A stretch of DNA of 64,000 nucleotides from Pleomorphovibrio marinus (GTDB lineage: Bacteria > Bacteroidota > Bacteroidia > Cytophagales > Cyclobacteriaceae), in assembly GCF_003347495.1 (NCBI RefSeq), contig NZ_QCXY01000007.1:186001-250000 (forward strand), read 5' to 3'. Of this stretch, positions 35,735 to 44,374 are shown piece after piece (the stretch's first letter is position 1; every line of letters starts with the position of its first letter). Below the pieces are notes generated by a model. It was not told the origin of the DNA. It saw nothing but the letters and a program-made list of their open reading frames with translations, and did no database searches. The translations under genes were made by a program, and so were the position numbers.

Positions 35735-36490
35735 ATGATCAAAAAGCAGGATAAAACGATTCTCCCCTTGGTAAATCCCGAGGAAGAGGCATTTTTGGCG
35801 GGTCCACAATCCAGATTCAAAGATTTCAAATTCAGTTTGAAAGTATTGGCGGAATTTATACGTGGCTTTAGGACGCTCCACTTTGTTGGGCCTTGTGTTA
35901 CGGTTTTTGGTTCTGCCAGATTTGAAGAATCAGACCATTACTATCAGATGGGTATGGATGTGGGGGGAAGAATTGCCCAAATGGGATTTACGGTGATGAC
36001 TGGAGGAGGTCCAGGCATCATGGAGGCGGCAAATAGGGGGGCCAAGAATGTGGGTGGCAAATCCGTTGGTTGCAATATCGTTCTTCCATTCGAACAGTTT
36101 CCGAATAAATACCTGGATAGGTTTGTGAACTTCAAATACTTTTTTGTTAGAAAAGTACTGTTGTCCAAATACAGTTATGCCTTTGTGGTGTTGCCTGGAG
36201 GGTTTGGGACTATGGATGAGTTGTTTGAGGCACTTACCTTAATTCAAACAGAGGTTATGAAGCGGTTTCCTGTAATTTTGATGGGCAAGGAGTTTCACCA
36301 ACACCTTTATGATCATATCCAGTTTATGGCAGAGATAGGAACCATTAGCCAGGTGGACTTGGAATTGTTCCTTCTTACCGATTCCATTGAAGAGATGGAA
36401 GAGCATCTCAACAAGTTTGCCATTGAGGGGTTTGGGTTGAAGAGAAAACAACCTATAAAACCAAGCAAATGGCTGGGAGAAGAGGCCTGA
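35735..36490 (+). CDS. LOG-family TIGR00730 Rossmann-fold protein
   Basis: A 251-residue cytoplasmic protein of the lysine-decarboxylase-like LOG family. The two signatures are MTGGGPGIMEAANRGA and LPGGFGTMDELFE (PGGxGTxxE). Family members cleave the N-glycosidic bond of nucleoside 5'-monophosphates, including cytokinin ribotides and AMP. About 45 residues precede the fold, which is long for LOG but normal in Bacteroidota. The next gene (PhzF family) begins 96 nt later on the same strand. Confidence 0.9.
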   Translation: MIKKQDKTILPLVNPEEEAFLAGPQSRFKDFKFSLKVLAEFIRGFRTLHFVGPCVTVFGSARFEESDHYYQMGMDVGGRIAQMGFTVMTGGGPGIMEAANRGAKNVGGKSVGCNIVLPFEQFPNKYLDRFVNFKYFFVRKVLLSKYSYAFVVLPGGFGTMDELFEALTLIQTEVMKRFPVILMGKEFHQHLYDHIQFMAEIGTISQVDLELFLLTDSIEEMEEHLNKFAIEGFGLKRKQPIKPSKWLGEEA

Positions 36491-36586
36491 TATAATTAGC
36501 TTATTCAATATCAGTTAGGTTTTCCATAAATTAATTCGCAATTTGTGTTTCATCAACCTAATGGATCACTTTTTATACCTACAGTT

Positions 36587-37387
36587 ATGGAATTACCAAT
36601 AATTACAGTGGATGCTTTCACGGAAACACCCTTTGCAGGAAACCCCGCAGCCATTTGTTTGTTGCCTTGGGAAATTTCTGAGCAGGCCATGCAATGGATC
36701 GCAGCCGAAATGAACCTCAGTGAAACTGCTTTCTTGGAAACTAAAGGGGACCAATTGTATAAACTAAGATGGTTTACACCGACAAGTGAGGTTTCCTTGT
36801 GTGGGCATGCCACTTTAGCTGCCGCTTTCTTGATGTTCACCGAAGAACTGGCAAAGCCTGAAAAGCCAATTGTTTTCCAGACCAAAAGTGGTGATTTAGA
36901 GGCAGCTATGGTAGAAGGCTATGTGGAGTTGAATTTTCCTCTGGTACCCACAGAAACGGCCACTCACAATTATTTCACTAAGTACTTTTTCGGACAAAAA
37001 GTAGTAGGTGCAGCCAAACTTTCCAAAAACTGGATACTGGAGTTAGAAAACCCTAAAGCAGTGGAATTTGTATTGCCGGTTTGGCAGGAACTTGCCATTC
37101 ACAGCGAACAAGGCCTGATCATCACCTGCCAGGGGGACGAAAACTACGATATTTATTCCAGGTACTTTGCCCCCAATATTGGGATAGAAGAGGATCCTGT
37201 TACCGGGTTTGCCCATTGTGCCTTAATGGATTATTGGCATAAGAAGTCCGGGAAGAAAAGCCTCAAAGCTTTTCAAGCTTCAAAAAGGGGAGGGGAACTA
37301 CTGGTAGAATTAAAAGCGGACAGGGTTTATCTAAAAGGCAAGGCCGTTAAGATGTTCGAGGGCCTAATGAATATACGCCTAGAGTAG
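36587..37387 (+). CDS. PhzF-family isomerase
   Basis: About 266 residues of the PhzF/diaminopimelate-epimerase fold. ATG 36587 (MELPIITVDAFTETPFAGNPAAI) is chosen; upstream in-frame ATGs add a non-conserved stretch. The catalytic glutamate is Glu46 in MNLSETAFL, and the other family motifs are LCGHATLAAAFLMF and EEDPVTGFAHCALMDYW. Only PhzF itself has a known role in phenazine synthesis; most homologues, including single-copy ones like this with no phz genes nearby, are unassigned. Confidence 0.9.
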   Translation: MELPIITVDAFTETPFAGNPAAICLLPWEISEQAMQWIAAEMNLSETAFLETKGDQLYKLRWFTPTSEVSLCGHATLAAAFLMFTEELAKPEKPIVFQTKSGDLEAAMVEGYVELNFPLVPTETATHNYFTKYFFGQKVVGAAKLSKNWILELENPKAVEFVLPVWQELAIHSEQGLIITCQGDENYDIYSRYFAPNIGIEEDPVTGFAHCALMDYWHKKSGKKSLKAFQASKRGGELLVELKADRVYLKGKAVKMFEGLMNIRLE

Positions 37388-37581
37388 CGGGTTCCACTTT
37401 ATTGAAATTCACATGGGTCTTCACAGGGTTCTGGAAACCCAAATGAACGGTAGGCGTGAATGTTGGGGTTGTAAGGATCTTGTATCCAATCTGTGAAAAG
37501 GATTAATTAAATGAGACACAGTTTCCACGAAAAACCTTAGGAGTTCGGGAAACCCTTAGGGTCAAGAAGGAAATAAGTAAT

Positions 37582-38370
37582 ATGATTCAATTTTTAAGAA
37601 GCGCTCTACAGGCGAACAAATGGAAGCACTTTGTGATGGCAATGATGGCCCTGGTCTGCTTTTCTTGCCATTCTACGCCTAGTAGCGATAGCCCACCACC
37701 ATCCCACCAACTGTGGGACCAACTGTTGAAAGCCCACGTGGATAAAGAAGGCAAAGTAGATTACCCCGGGTTTATTAGGGAAATGGAAAAGCTTCAGGAA
37801 TACCTGAATCTGCTTTCTGAAAAAGCACCTGATCCGGATAGATGGACTGAAGCAGAGCAGCTTGCCTATTGGATCAATGCCTACAATGCCTTTACCGTAA
37901 AGTTAATTGCAGATAATTATCCGGTGGAAAGTATCAGGGATTTAGATCCGACCCTTTCCATACCTATGGTACGTACTGTTTGGCACAAGAAGTTTTTTAG
38001 CATAGGAGGAAAGCCCATGAACTTGGACCAAATTGAGCATAAAGTTTTGAGAAAAGAATTTGAGGAGCCAAGGATACATTTTGCCATAAACTGTGCTTCC
38101 TATTCCTGTCCCCCGCTAAGAGTAGAGGCATATGTTGCCGAAAATCTGGAGGAACAACTGGAAGAACAAGCCCGTTGGTTTATCAACCATCCTCGTTGGA
38201 ATAACATGGGGAAGGATAAGATTGAAATTTCTGCAATTTTCAATTGGTTTAAGGGGGATTTCACCAAAAAGGGAAACCTCATTGCCTATCTCAACCGGTA
38301 TAGCGAGGTACAAATTCGGGAGAATGCTAAGGTGGAATACTTGAAATATGATTGGGGGTTGAATGAGTAA
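37582..38370 (+). CDS. DUF547 domain lipoprotein
   Basis: A 262-residue protein with N-terminal lipoprotein signal (FVMAMMALVCFSC, Cys about residue 29). The DUF547 domain holds LAYWINAYNAFTVKLIADNYPVESIRD, GGKPMNLDQIEHKVLRKEF and RIHFAINCASYSCPPLR with conserved Cys and His. The biochemical role of DUF547 is not established; a thiol-hydrolase-like activity has been suggested from its fold and this Cys. It stands alone upstream of the ECF sigma gene. Confidence 0.88.
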   Translation: MIQFLRSALQANKWKHFVMAMMALVCFSCHSTPSSDSPPPSHQLWDQLLKAHVDKEGKVDYPGFIREMEKLQEYLNLLSEKAPDPDRWTEAEQLAYWINAYNAFTVKLIADNYPVESIRDLDPTLSIPMVRTVWHKKFFSIGGKPMNLDQIEHKVLRKEFEEPRIHFAINCASYSCPPLRVEAYVAENLEEQLEEQARWFINHPRWNNMGKDKIEISAIFNWFKGDFTKKGNLIAYLNRYSEVQIRENAKVEYLKYDWGLNE

Positions 38371-38484
38371 TCCTGTATCTGATTTTTTATACTAGAATAC
38401 TTTTTTTGTTTAGATTTCTTTTACTTTTCTAAAATACTGGTAAATTTCAGTGAACAAAATGTTTTTCTGATAATAAGCCCAAAA

Positions 38485-39030
38485 GTGAAACATATCTCCC
38501 AATTTACTGACCTAGAATTATGTTTATTGCTGAAGAAAGACTCAAGAGAGGCTTTTGAGCTTTTGTACTTTCGGTATGTTGGGTTAATGACTTCCTTTTC
38601 CAGGAAAATTTTTAAGAACACCAATATGGCAGATGAAGCGGTACAGGAGGTTTTCATAATCATGTGGGAAAAGAGAAACAAATTGGAGATTAAAAAAAAC
38701 CTGAGAGCCTATTTACTAGCTGCGGTAAAAAATTATTTCTTAAACTACATAAAGGAAAATAAAAGGTTTGTTATTTTGGATGAAACCCAAAATGAAATTC
38801 TTGTTTGGGAAGATTTTATAGAAGATGAATTGAATAATTACGAATCATATTTGTCAAAGCTCATACATCTGGTCAATAAGCTGCCTAAAACTCAGCAAAT
38901 GGTTTTTAACCTTAATCGGTTAAGGGGAATGTCCAGTGAAGAAATTTCATTGCGTCTTAATATTTCAAAAAGAACAGTTGAACACCATCTATACCTTGCC
39001 ACCAAGAAAATTAGGTCAATTGGTTTATAA
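38485..39030 (+). CDS. ECF RNA polymerase sigma factor (Bacteroides-expansion type)
   Basis: A 181-residue sigma-70 family protein. Region 2 is at about residues 22-90 (FELLYFRYVGLMTSFSRKIFKN, ADEAVQEVFIIMWEKR, YLLAAVKNYFLNYIKE) and region 4 at about 125-178 with the helix-turn-helix MSSEEISLRLNISKRTVEHHL. This group usually pairs with a FecR-type anti-sigma factor that senses a TonB receptor. Here no fecR follows: susC comes next after 113 bp that contain an inverted repeat. It likely drives the susC-susD genes, but how it is held inactive is unclear. Confidence 0.93.
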   Translation: MKHISQFTDLELCLLLKKDSREAFELLYFRYVGLMTSFSRKIFKNTNMADEAVQEVFIIMWEKRNKLEIKKNLRAYLLAAVKNYFLNYIKENKRFVILDETQNEILVWEDFIEDELNNYESYLSKLIHLVNKLPKTQQMVFNLNRLRGMSSEEISLRLNISKRTVEHHLYLATKKIRSIGL

Positions 39031-39044
39031 ATTTGTCTGGAGGC

Positions 39045-39090
39045 GATCAAAAAATTTGGATATAAGGATTTTTTTAAATTTTTTTTGATC
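39045..39090 (+). promoter_or_regulatory. Inverted repeat and possible promoter in front of susC
   Basis: GATCAAAAAATTT (39045-39057) is mirrored by AAATTTTTTTTGATC (39076-39090), differing only by two extra T. The arms enclose TTTG (39055-39058) and TAAATTTT (39075-39082), which resemble -33 and -7 boxes with a short 16-nt spacer. It may be an operator, an ECF-type promoter or a terminator for the sigma gene. Confidence 0.5.
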
Positions 39091-39143
39091 AGAATTAAGT
39101 AAATACCAGCATGGGTTTTTCTAACAAAAAAATCCATGTAACC

Positions 39144-42100
39144 ATGAAAACATTATTACAAAAAAAAATTACAATTCCTACCCATTGGGCTTGGATGATT
39201 GCTTTGATTACCAATGCTAATGCGATTGTTGGCATCGGTCATGCTCATATCCTTGATCCGGTAAAAGTGAGTACGGAGGAGAAAACTATCTCTGGTACGG
39301 TTAAAGATGAAATGGGAAATCCAATTCCCGGTGTCACCATTGTGGTGGATGGAACCAATATCGGTACGGCAACAGATATTGACGGCAATTTTTTGTTGGA
39401 AGTACCAGATGAGGCAGTTCTTTTTATATCCTACATTGGATATCAATCCCAACGGATTACAGTTGGAAATCAAACTTCCTTTTCCATTACCCTAAAAGAA
39501 GATCAGGCATCCCTAGAAGAAGTGGTGGTTACTGCATTAGGAATCAAGAGAGAAGCCAAGCGACTGGGTTATGCCACCTCCTCGGTGACTGCGGATCAGA
39601 TCAATGTAAACAGGACCCCAAATTTTATGAACGCCCTTCAGGGTAAAATTGCAGGTGTAAACATTAGCTCTTTGGCCACTGGTCCTGCGGGTACCAGTAA
39701 GATTAGGATCAGGGGACAGTCTTCTGTGGGAGGACAAAACAATCCCTTAATCGTTTTAAATGGCATGCCCATCGATAACACCAATTTTGGTGTGGCAGGT
39801 AACGTGGGTAATAGGATGGGTAATAATGCTGATGGTGGGGATGGCCTATCAAGTATTAATCCTGACGATATTGAATCCATGACGGTATTGAAAGGGGCTG
39901 CCGCCGCCGCGCTCTATGGCTCTCGTGCTAAGGATGGGGTGATCATGATTAATACGAAGAACCAAGGGGTGGCTGATGGTATTGGTGTGGAATGGAACAC
40001 GAACTTCACTGCTGATTCACCCTTGGATTATACGGATTTTCAATACGAGTATGGACAAGGGGAAAATGGCATTAGGCCAACTTCCGCTAACCCCACCTCC
40101 GGGGTGTGGAGTTTTGGGGAGAGATTTCAACCAGGCATGACACAGATTTTGTTTGATGGAGTGGAAGTTCCTTATGTGCCCGTTCGAAACAGGATCAACC
40201 AATTTTATCGAATGGGACATACGCTAACCAATACCCTTACCCTTTCTTCTAGGTCGGATCGGGGAGGTTTTAACCTGTCATTGGCAAATATGGATAATGA
40301 GGGGATAGAACCCAATTCACGGTTCAACAGGCGAACAGTAAACCTGGGTTTCACCCAAGACGTAACCTCAAAGCTAAACGTTTCGGGAAACATCAATTAC
40401 TCCATAGAGGAAAATCGAAACCCTCCCATTGTGGCCCAACAGGACATCAGTACAGCATTTGTCGTTTATACCTTGTCTAATTCCATGCCCTTGGATCTTT
40501 TAGAGCAAAAACGGTTGGACGAAGACGGGAACGAATTTATTTGGTCCAGGTTTAGGAACAGAACAAATCCATATATGTCTATCAATGAGAGATTTGAGAA
40601 GATTAAGAGAAACAGGATTTTTGGAAATATTGCCCTCAAGTATAATTTTACCGACTGGTTGTATGTGCAAGGTAGAGTGGCACAGGATTTTTTTGTAAGG
40701 GATCAGGAATTTAATTTCCCCACGGGCTTGGCCTCACTGCCACCTGCCCCTCCCGGTTTTGAAAATGGAAGGTATGTGCAGGACAATAGGAGGTCTAATG
40801 AAACCAACGCTGACCTTTTGATTGGTATCAACAGGGGCTTCGGTGATTTCAATATAGACCTTACCTTGGGTGGCAATGCTATGTACAGGAGTTTTGAAAC
40901 CAACAGTGTGGCTGTTACAGACTTTGTGATCAGAGACCTCTACACTGTTCAAAACGGAAGGGTAAAGGACCCGATTTACCTGCTATCGGAGAGAAAAGTG
41001 AATTCGGTTTTTGGGGCCGCGGAATTTTCATTCAGGGACTATCTGTTTTTAAACGTGACGGGCAGGAACGATTGGTTTTCTACCTTGTCTCCCGAAAACC
41101 GAAGCATAGTTTATCCTTCCGTGACCGGGAGTTTCGTTTTTTCCCAGTGGTTTGAACGATTTCCGGATTGGGTTAATTTCGGTAAACTGAGAGCAGCTTA
41201 TGCAGAGGTAGGAAGCGATACTGATGTTCCGCCTTATTCCAATAACCTCTTCTTTGGAGTGGCAAATAACCTTTTTGCAAACCCTTTGGGTCAGTTACAG
41301 CCTTTGGCTTTTGTAAACACCAATACTGTTCCCAATCCTAACCTTAGACCCATGCGGGTGAAGGAATACGAAATAGGTTTAGAGTTGAAACTCTTTGATA
41401 ACAGGATTGGGTTGGATTTCACCTATTACGACAAAGTAACCTTGGATCAAATTCTTGCCGCCCAGATTAGCGATGCTTCTGGATATACCAACAGCCTGAT
41501 CAATGTGGGCGAAAGCAAAAATTATGGAATGGAAATGTTACTGAACCTTGTGCCGGTGAGGACGAATAGTTTCCAATGGGATTTCACCTTCAATGGTTCC
41601 TATAATCGGACCAGAGTATTGACATTGGGGCTTACCCCAGGGGATACCACCATAACGGTCGGTGGAATTGGAGCAGAAATACGACATGTAGTGGGAAGGC
41701 CCATGGGTGAGCTTTATGGGTTTGGCTACCTCAGGGACGAGCAGGGAAGACAGGTGTTTTCCTCCGCCAACGGTAGGCCTCTTCGCTCGGCCCAAATGAT
41801 GAATTTCGGAACTGCGATACCTGTATGGGTAGGTGGTTTCAATAATGCCTTCAACTACAAGGGAATAAACATGTCCTTTTTAATTGACTTCAAACTTGGG
41901 CACAAAATGCACTCTTTCACCAATTTCAATGTATGGAGGCATGGCTTGCACAAAGCTACACTTGAGGGTAGGGAAAATGGGTTTGTGATAGGTGATGGGG
42001 TAAATGAGAATGGAGAAGCCAACACCACTCAAACTGAGATTCAAATGTACTATGAAACAGTTGCTGCCAATGCTATAAGAGAAGAGTTCATCTATAATGC

Positions 42101-42344
42101 AGGCTTTTGGCAGTTGCGTCAGGTAACCGCTGGCTATGACTTTACTCGGTTGCTCCCTGACAACTTCTTTGTGAAGGGACTCCGGCTCAATGCTGTGGCA
42201 AACAACGTATTGTTACTTAAAAAATGGGTACCCAATATCCACCCAGAACAGTTGCACTCCGGATCTGACAACTTGGTAGGACTGGAATCAACCAGTATGC
42301 CATTAGCCAGGAGTGTTGGTTTTAACCTAAATGCCAGATTTTGA
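39144..42344 (+). CDS. SusC/RagA-family TonB-linked outer-membrane transporter
   Basis: About 1066 residues. The start is ATG 39144 (MKTLLQKKITIPTHW) or the in-frame ATG 39111. After an atypically polar signal region comes CarboxypepD_reg (ISGTVKDEMGNPIPGVTIVVDGT, IGYQSQRITV). The SusC linker EEVVVTALGIKREAKRLGY follows, then the plug (MNALQGKIAGVNI, IRIRGQSSVGG, IESMTVLKGAAAAALYGSRAKDGVI) and a 22-strand barrel ending SVGFNLNARF. There is no STN signalling domain at the N-terminus, although an ECF sigma gene lies just upstream. It imports an oligomer bound by the SusD partner. The susD start lies 18 nt beyond the stop. Confidence 0.95.
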   Translation: MKTLLQKKITIPTHWAWMIALITNANAIVGIGHAHILDPVKVSTEEKTISGTVKDEMGNPIPGVTIVVDGTNIGTATDIDGNFLLEVPDEAVLFISYIGYQSQRITVGNQTSFSITLKEDQASLEEVVVTALGIKREAKRLGYATSSVTADQINVNRTPNFMNALQGKIAGVNISSLATGPAGTSKIRIRGQSSVGGQNNPLIVLNGMPIDNTNFGVAGNVGNRMGNNADGGDGLSSINPDDIESMTVLKGAAAAALYGSRAKDGVIMINTKNQGVADGIGVEWNTNFTADSPLDYTDFQYEYGQGENGIRPTSANPTSGVWSFGERFQPGMTQILFDGVEVPYVPVRNRINQFYRMGHTLTNTLTLSSRSDRGGFNLSLANMDNEGIEPNSRFNRRTVNLGFTQDVTSKLNVSGNINYSIEENRNPPIVAQQDISTAFVVYTLSNSMPLDLLEQKRLDEDGNEFIWSRFRNRTNPYMSINERFEKIKRNRIFGNIALKYNFTDWLYVQGRVAQDFFVRDQEFNFPTGLASLPPAPPGFENGRYVQDNRRSNETNADLLIGINRGFGDFNIDLTLGGNAMYRSFETNSVAVTDFVIRDLYTVQNGRVKDPIYLLSERKVNSVFGAAEFSFRDYLFLNVTGRNDWFSTLSPENRSIVYPSVTGSFVFSQWFERFPDWVNFGKLRAAYAEVGSDTDVPPYSNNLFFGVANNLFANPLGQLQPLAFVNTNTVPNPNLRPMRVKEYEIGLELKLFDNRIGLDFTYYDKVTLDQILAAQISDASGYTNSLINVGESKNYGMEMLLNLVPVRTNSFQWDFTFNGSYNRTRVLTLGLTPGDTTITVGGIGAEIRHVVGRPMGELYGFGYLRDEQGRQVFSSANGRPLRSAQMMNFGTAIPVWVGGFNNAFNYKGINMSFLIDFKLGHKMHSFTNFNVWRHGLHKATLEGRENGFVIGDGVNENGEANTTQTEIQMYYETVAANAIREEFIYNAGFWQLRQVTAGYDFTRLLPDNFFVKGLRLNAVANNVLLLKKWVPNIHPEQLHSGSDNLVGLESTSMPLARSVGFNLNARF

Positions 42345-42362
42345 TCCTAAAGCTTAGAAATC

Positions 42363-43889
42363 ATGAAAAATACAATAAAATCCATCGCATTCTTATTTTG
42401 TTTTGTGGGTCTAGGGAGTAGTTGCGACAGTGACTTTGATGAGCTCAACATAAATCCAGTAGCCCCAACAGAAGTGAATCCTAACTACTTACTAAATCAT
42501 GCAATCGTCCATTCTTCACTCTCTACTTCCATTTTCATTTTTGAGTTGGCAATTATTCAACAGGTAGTAACTCCGAACGGAAGTACCTTAGCAGGAGGTA
42601 ACTTTAATCAGGAGAATAGGGGTAGACCTGGATTTTGGGTTCAGTTTTATCGTACGGTTTTGAAATCCACAATGGAATGTATTTATGCCACCAGAAATGA
42701 TGAATCTTTGTCTAATCTGTATAACATGGCGAGGATATGGAGGGCATTTTCGGGAATGATTCTTACAGACACTCATGGGGAAGTCCCCTTTTCCAAGGCT
42801 GGTTTGGGTTTTTTGGAGGGAGCTACCCTACCGGAATACGATACTCAAGAACAAATTTACAGGGAAATTCTGCGTGAATTGGAGGAGGCTAGTGCTGCAC
42901 TTACTACCAGCAGACAGGTTTTTTCAGGGGATGTTTTGTTCGCTGGGAATATTGACAAATGGAGGAAGTTTGGTTATTCACTAATGCTCAGGGCAGCCAT
43001 GAGACTTACTAAAGTGGACCCCAACCTTGCCAGAGAATATGTTACTAAAGCTATTAACGGGGGGCTGATGCAATCCAACGAGGATAATGTGGTTATACGT
43101 CACGATGCGAACTACACCAACCCTGCTGGAAGTTGGCTAAACGGAACGGAAGCAAACAATTATTACCTTACTGCTAATTTTGTAAATTTCCTGATGGAAA
43201 ACAATGACCCAAGGTTAGGCTCAATCGCAGTAAGGTATGTTGGAGCTGCAAGTGGTCCTCAGCAACAAGAGAATAGGGCCAACAGAGATCCAAAGGTACA
43301 ACTTGGGATGCCTATGGGGTATGACAACAACTCCATTCCACCGCTCTTGAATGAATTGGGATTAGTAAGTTTTTATGAGTTTTCACAGGTTGACCGTACC
43401 CGGTTGGCAAAATTAAACTCCCCTTGTTTTTTGGTCACCCATGCCCAAACACAGTTATTGCTTGCTGAGGCCATTCACAGAGGTTGGGCTAATGGAGATA
43501 TTCACCAACATTACAGAAATGGAATTACAGCTCATATGGAGCAAATGGAACTTTATGATGAAAACGCCTACATTTCAAGTCAAGAAATCTCCAATTTTAT
43601 TCAATCCCATCCCCTGGAATCAGGAAAGGAAATGGAGATGGTAAATACTCAGTATTGGGTGGCTTCATTTCTGAATGGAGCCGAAGCATTTGCCAATTTT
43701 AGACGCACAGGATATCCTGACTTAACTCCTAATCCCTATCCTGGTGGTGAACTCCTCAATGAAGATTTTATTAGGAGGTTGACCTATCCGGATTTGGAAA
43801 TTGCCATAAACCAGGGAAATCTTTCTCAAGTAATAAGTAGACAAGGTCCTGATAATTTGGAAACGAGGGTTTGGTGGGATAGGCCCTGA
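42363..43889 (+). CDS. SusD/RagB-family lipoprotein (SusD-like_2)
   Basis: A 508-residue surface lipoprotein (FLFCFVGLGSSC, Cys about residue 21) starting DSDFDELNINPVAPTEVNPNYLL, the usual opening of the SusD-like_2 branch (PF12771). TPR-like helices include WRAFSGMILTDTHGEVPFSKA and WRKFGYSLMLRAAMRLTKVDP, then TQLLLAEAIHRGW and a C-terminal WVASFLNGAEAFANFRRTGYP. It forms the lid of the SusC transporter. This branch often serves non-carbohydrate or unassigned ligands, and no degradative enzyme is adjacent, so the substrate is open. Confidence 0.94.
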   Translation: MKNTIKSIAFLFCFVGLGSSCDSDFDELNINPVAPTEVNPNYLLNHAIVHSSLSTSIFIFELAIIQQVVTPNGSTLAGGNFNQENRGRPGFWVQFYRTVLKSTMECIYATRNDESLSNLYNMARIWRAFSGMILTDTHGEVPFSKAGLGFLEGATLPEYDTQEQIYREILRELEEASAALTTSRQVFSGDVLFAGNIDKWRKFGYSLMLRAAMRLTKVDPNLAREYVTKAINGGLMQSNEDNVVIRHDANYTNPAGSWLNGTEANNYYLTANFVNFLMENNDPRLGSIAVRYVGAASGPQQQENRANRDPKVQLGMPMGYDNNSIPPLLNELGLVSFYEFSQVDRTRLAKLNSPCFLVTHAQTQLLLAEAIHRGWANGDIHQHYRNGITAHMEQMELYDENAYISSQEISNFIQSHPLESGKEMEMVNTQYWVASFLNGAEAFANFRRTGYPDLTPNPYPGGELLNEDFIRRLTYPDLEIAINQGNLSQVISRQGPDNLETRVWWDRP

Positions 43890-43987
43890 CATTCTTTAAT
43901 CCGAGTTTTAATCCTAAAAAAAGGTTTACAGAATTATATTGAGTTAGTTTATAGTGCACCTTAGCAAAAGATTAGCATCTTAATACA

Positions 43988-44017
43988 AATGGGAAGACTC
44001 CTTAGGGTCTTCCCATT
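43988..44017 (+). terminator. Terminator after susD
   Basis: AATGGGAAGAC (43988-43998) pairs perfectly with GTCTTCCCATT (44007-44017) around an 8-nt loop, followed by CTAATTTCC. The stem is strong but the T-tract is poor. Confidence 0.6.
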
Positions 44018-44080
44018 CTAATTTCCTAAAATCCAACGGATTTTAGGACTTAATTAATATTTATTAAATTTTAAGTGACC

Positions 44081-44240
44081 TGTCACTAGAAGATGATTAA
44101 GAGTGCGAGATCCTCCCGAAACCAGTTCCCCGAAGCGAGTTCGGGTCAGGCAGGGGCAAGCTCCCTGCCTGACGGTTTACCTACCAAAGGCATGGCAGCT
44201 AGGTCTGACCATTGAAAAAAGACAATTATAAACAGATGAA
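44081..44240 (+). repeat. Intergenic repeat, copy D
   Basis: Holds GATGATTAAGAGTGCGAGAT, the dyad CCCCGAAGCGAGTTCGGG, CAGGCAGGGGCAAGC, CTGCCTGACGGTTTACCTACC, AAGGCATGGCAG, GGTCTGACCATTGAAAAAAG and the AT-rich end AATTATAAACAGATGAA. Same order of landmarks as copies A and B, on the plus strand, upstream of the redox cluster. Confidence 0.75.
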
Positions 44241-44374
44241 GGACATACATTAGGTGTAACAGAAAGTAAATTCCCCTGTTTTGGGTTTTCAAGAAAATTA
44301 ATTGGGTTATTTTTTAGTTTCTGTTTATTTTCTACCATTTTTTTACTAGTTTTCTTATCGTTAACCCCAACGAT

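Larger units (their letters stand above)
43890..44374. other. Intergenic region, 485 bp
   Basis: Contains a terminator for susC-susD (43988-44017), a perfect dyad AGTGACCTGTCACT (44074-44087) and repeat copy D (44081-44240). The remaining 130 bp are the leader of the redox cluster. No ORF. Confidence 0.5.

Noticed and set aside
44074-44087. Perfect palindrome AGTGACCTGTCACT as an operator
   Set aside because: Single 6-bp-arm dyad with no second copy in front of other genes; could be chance.
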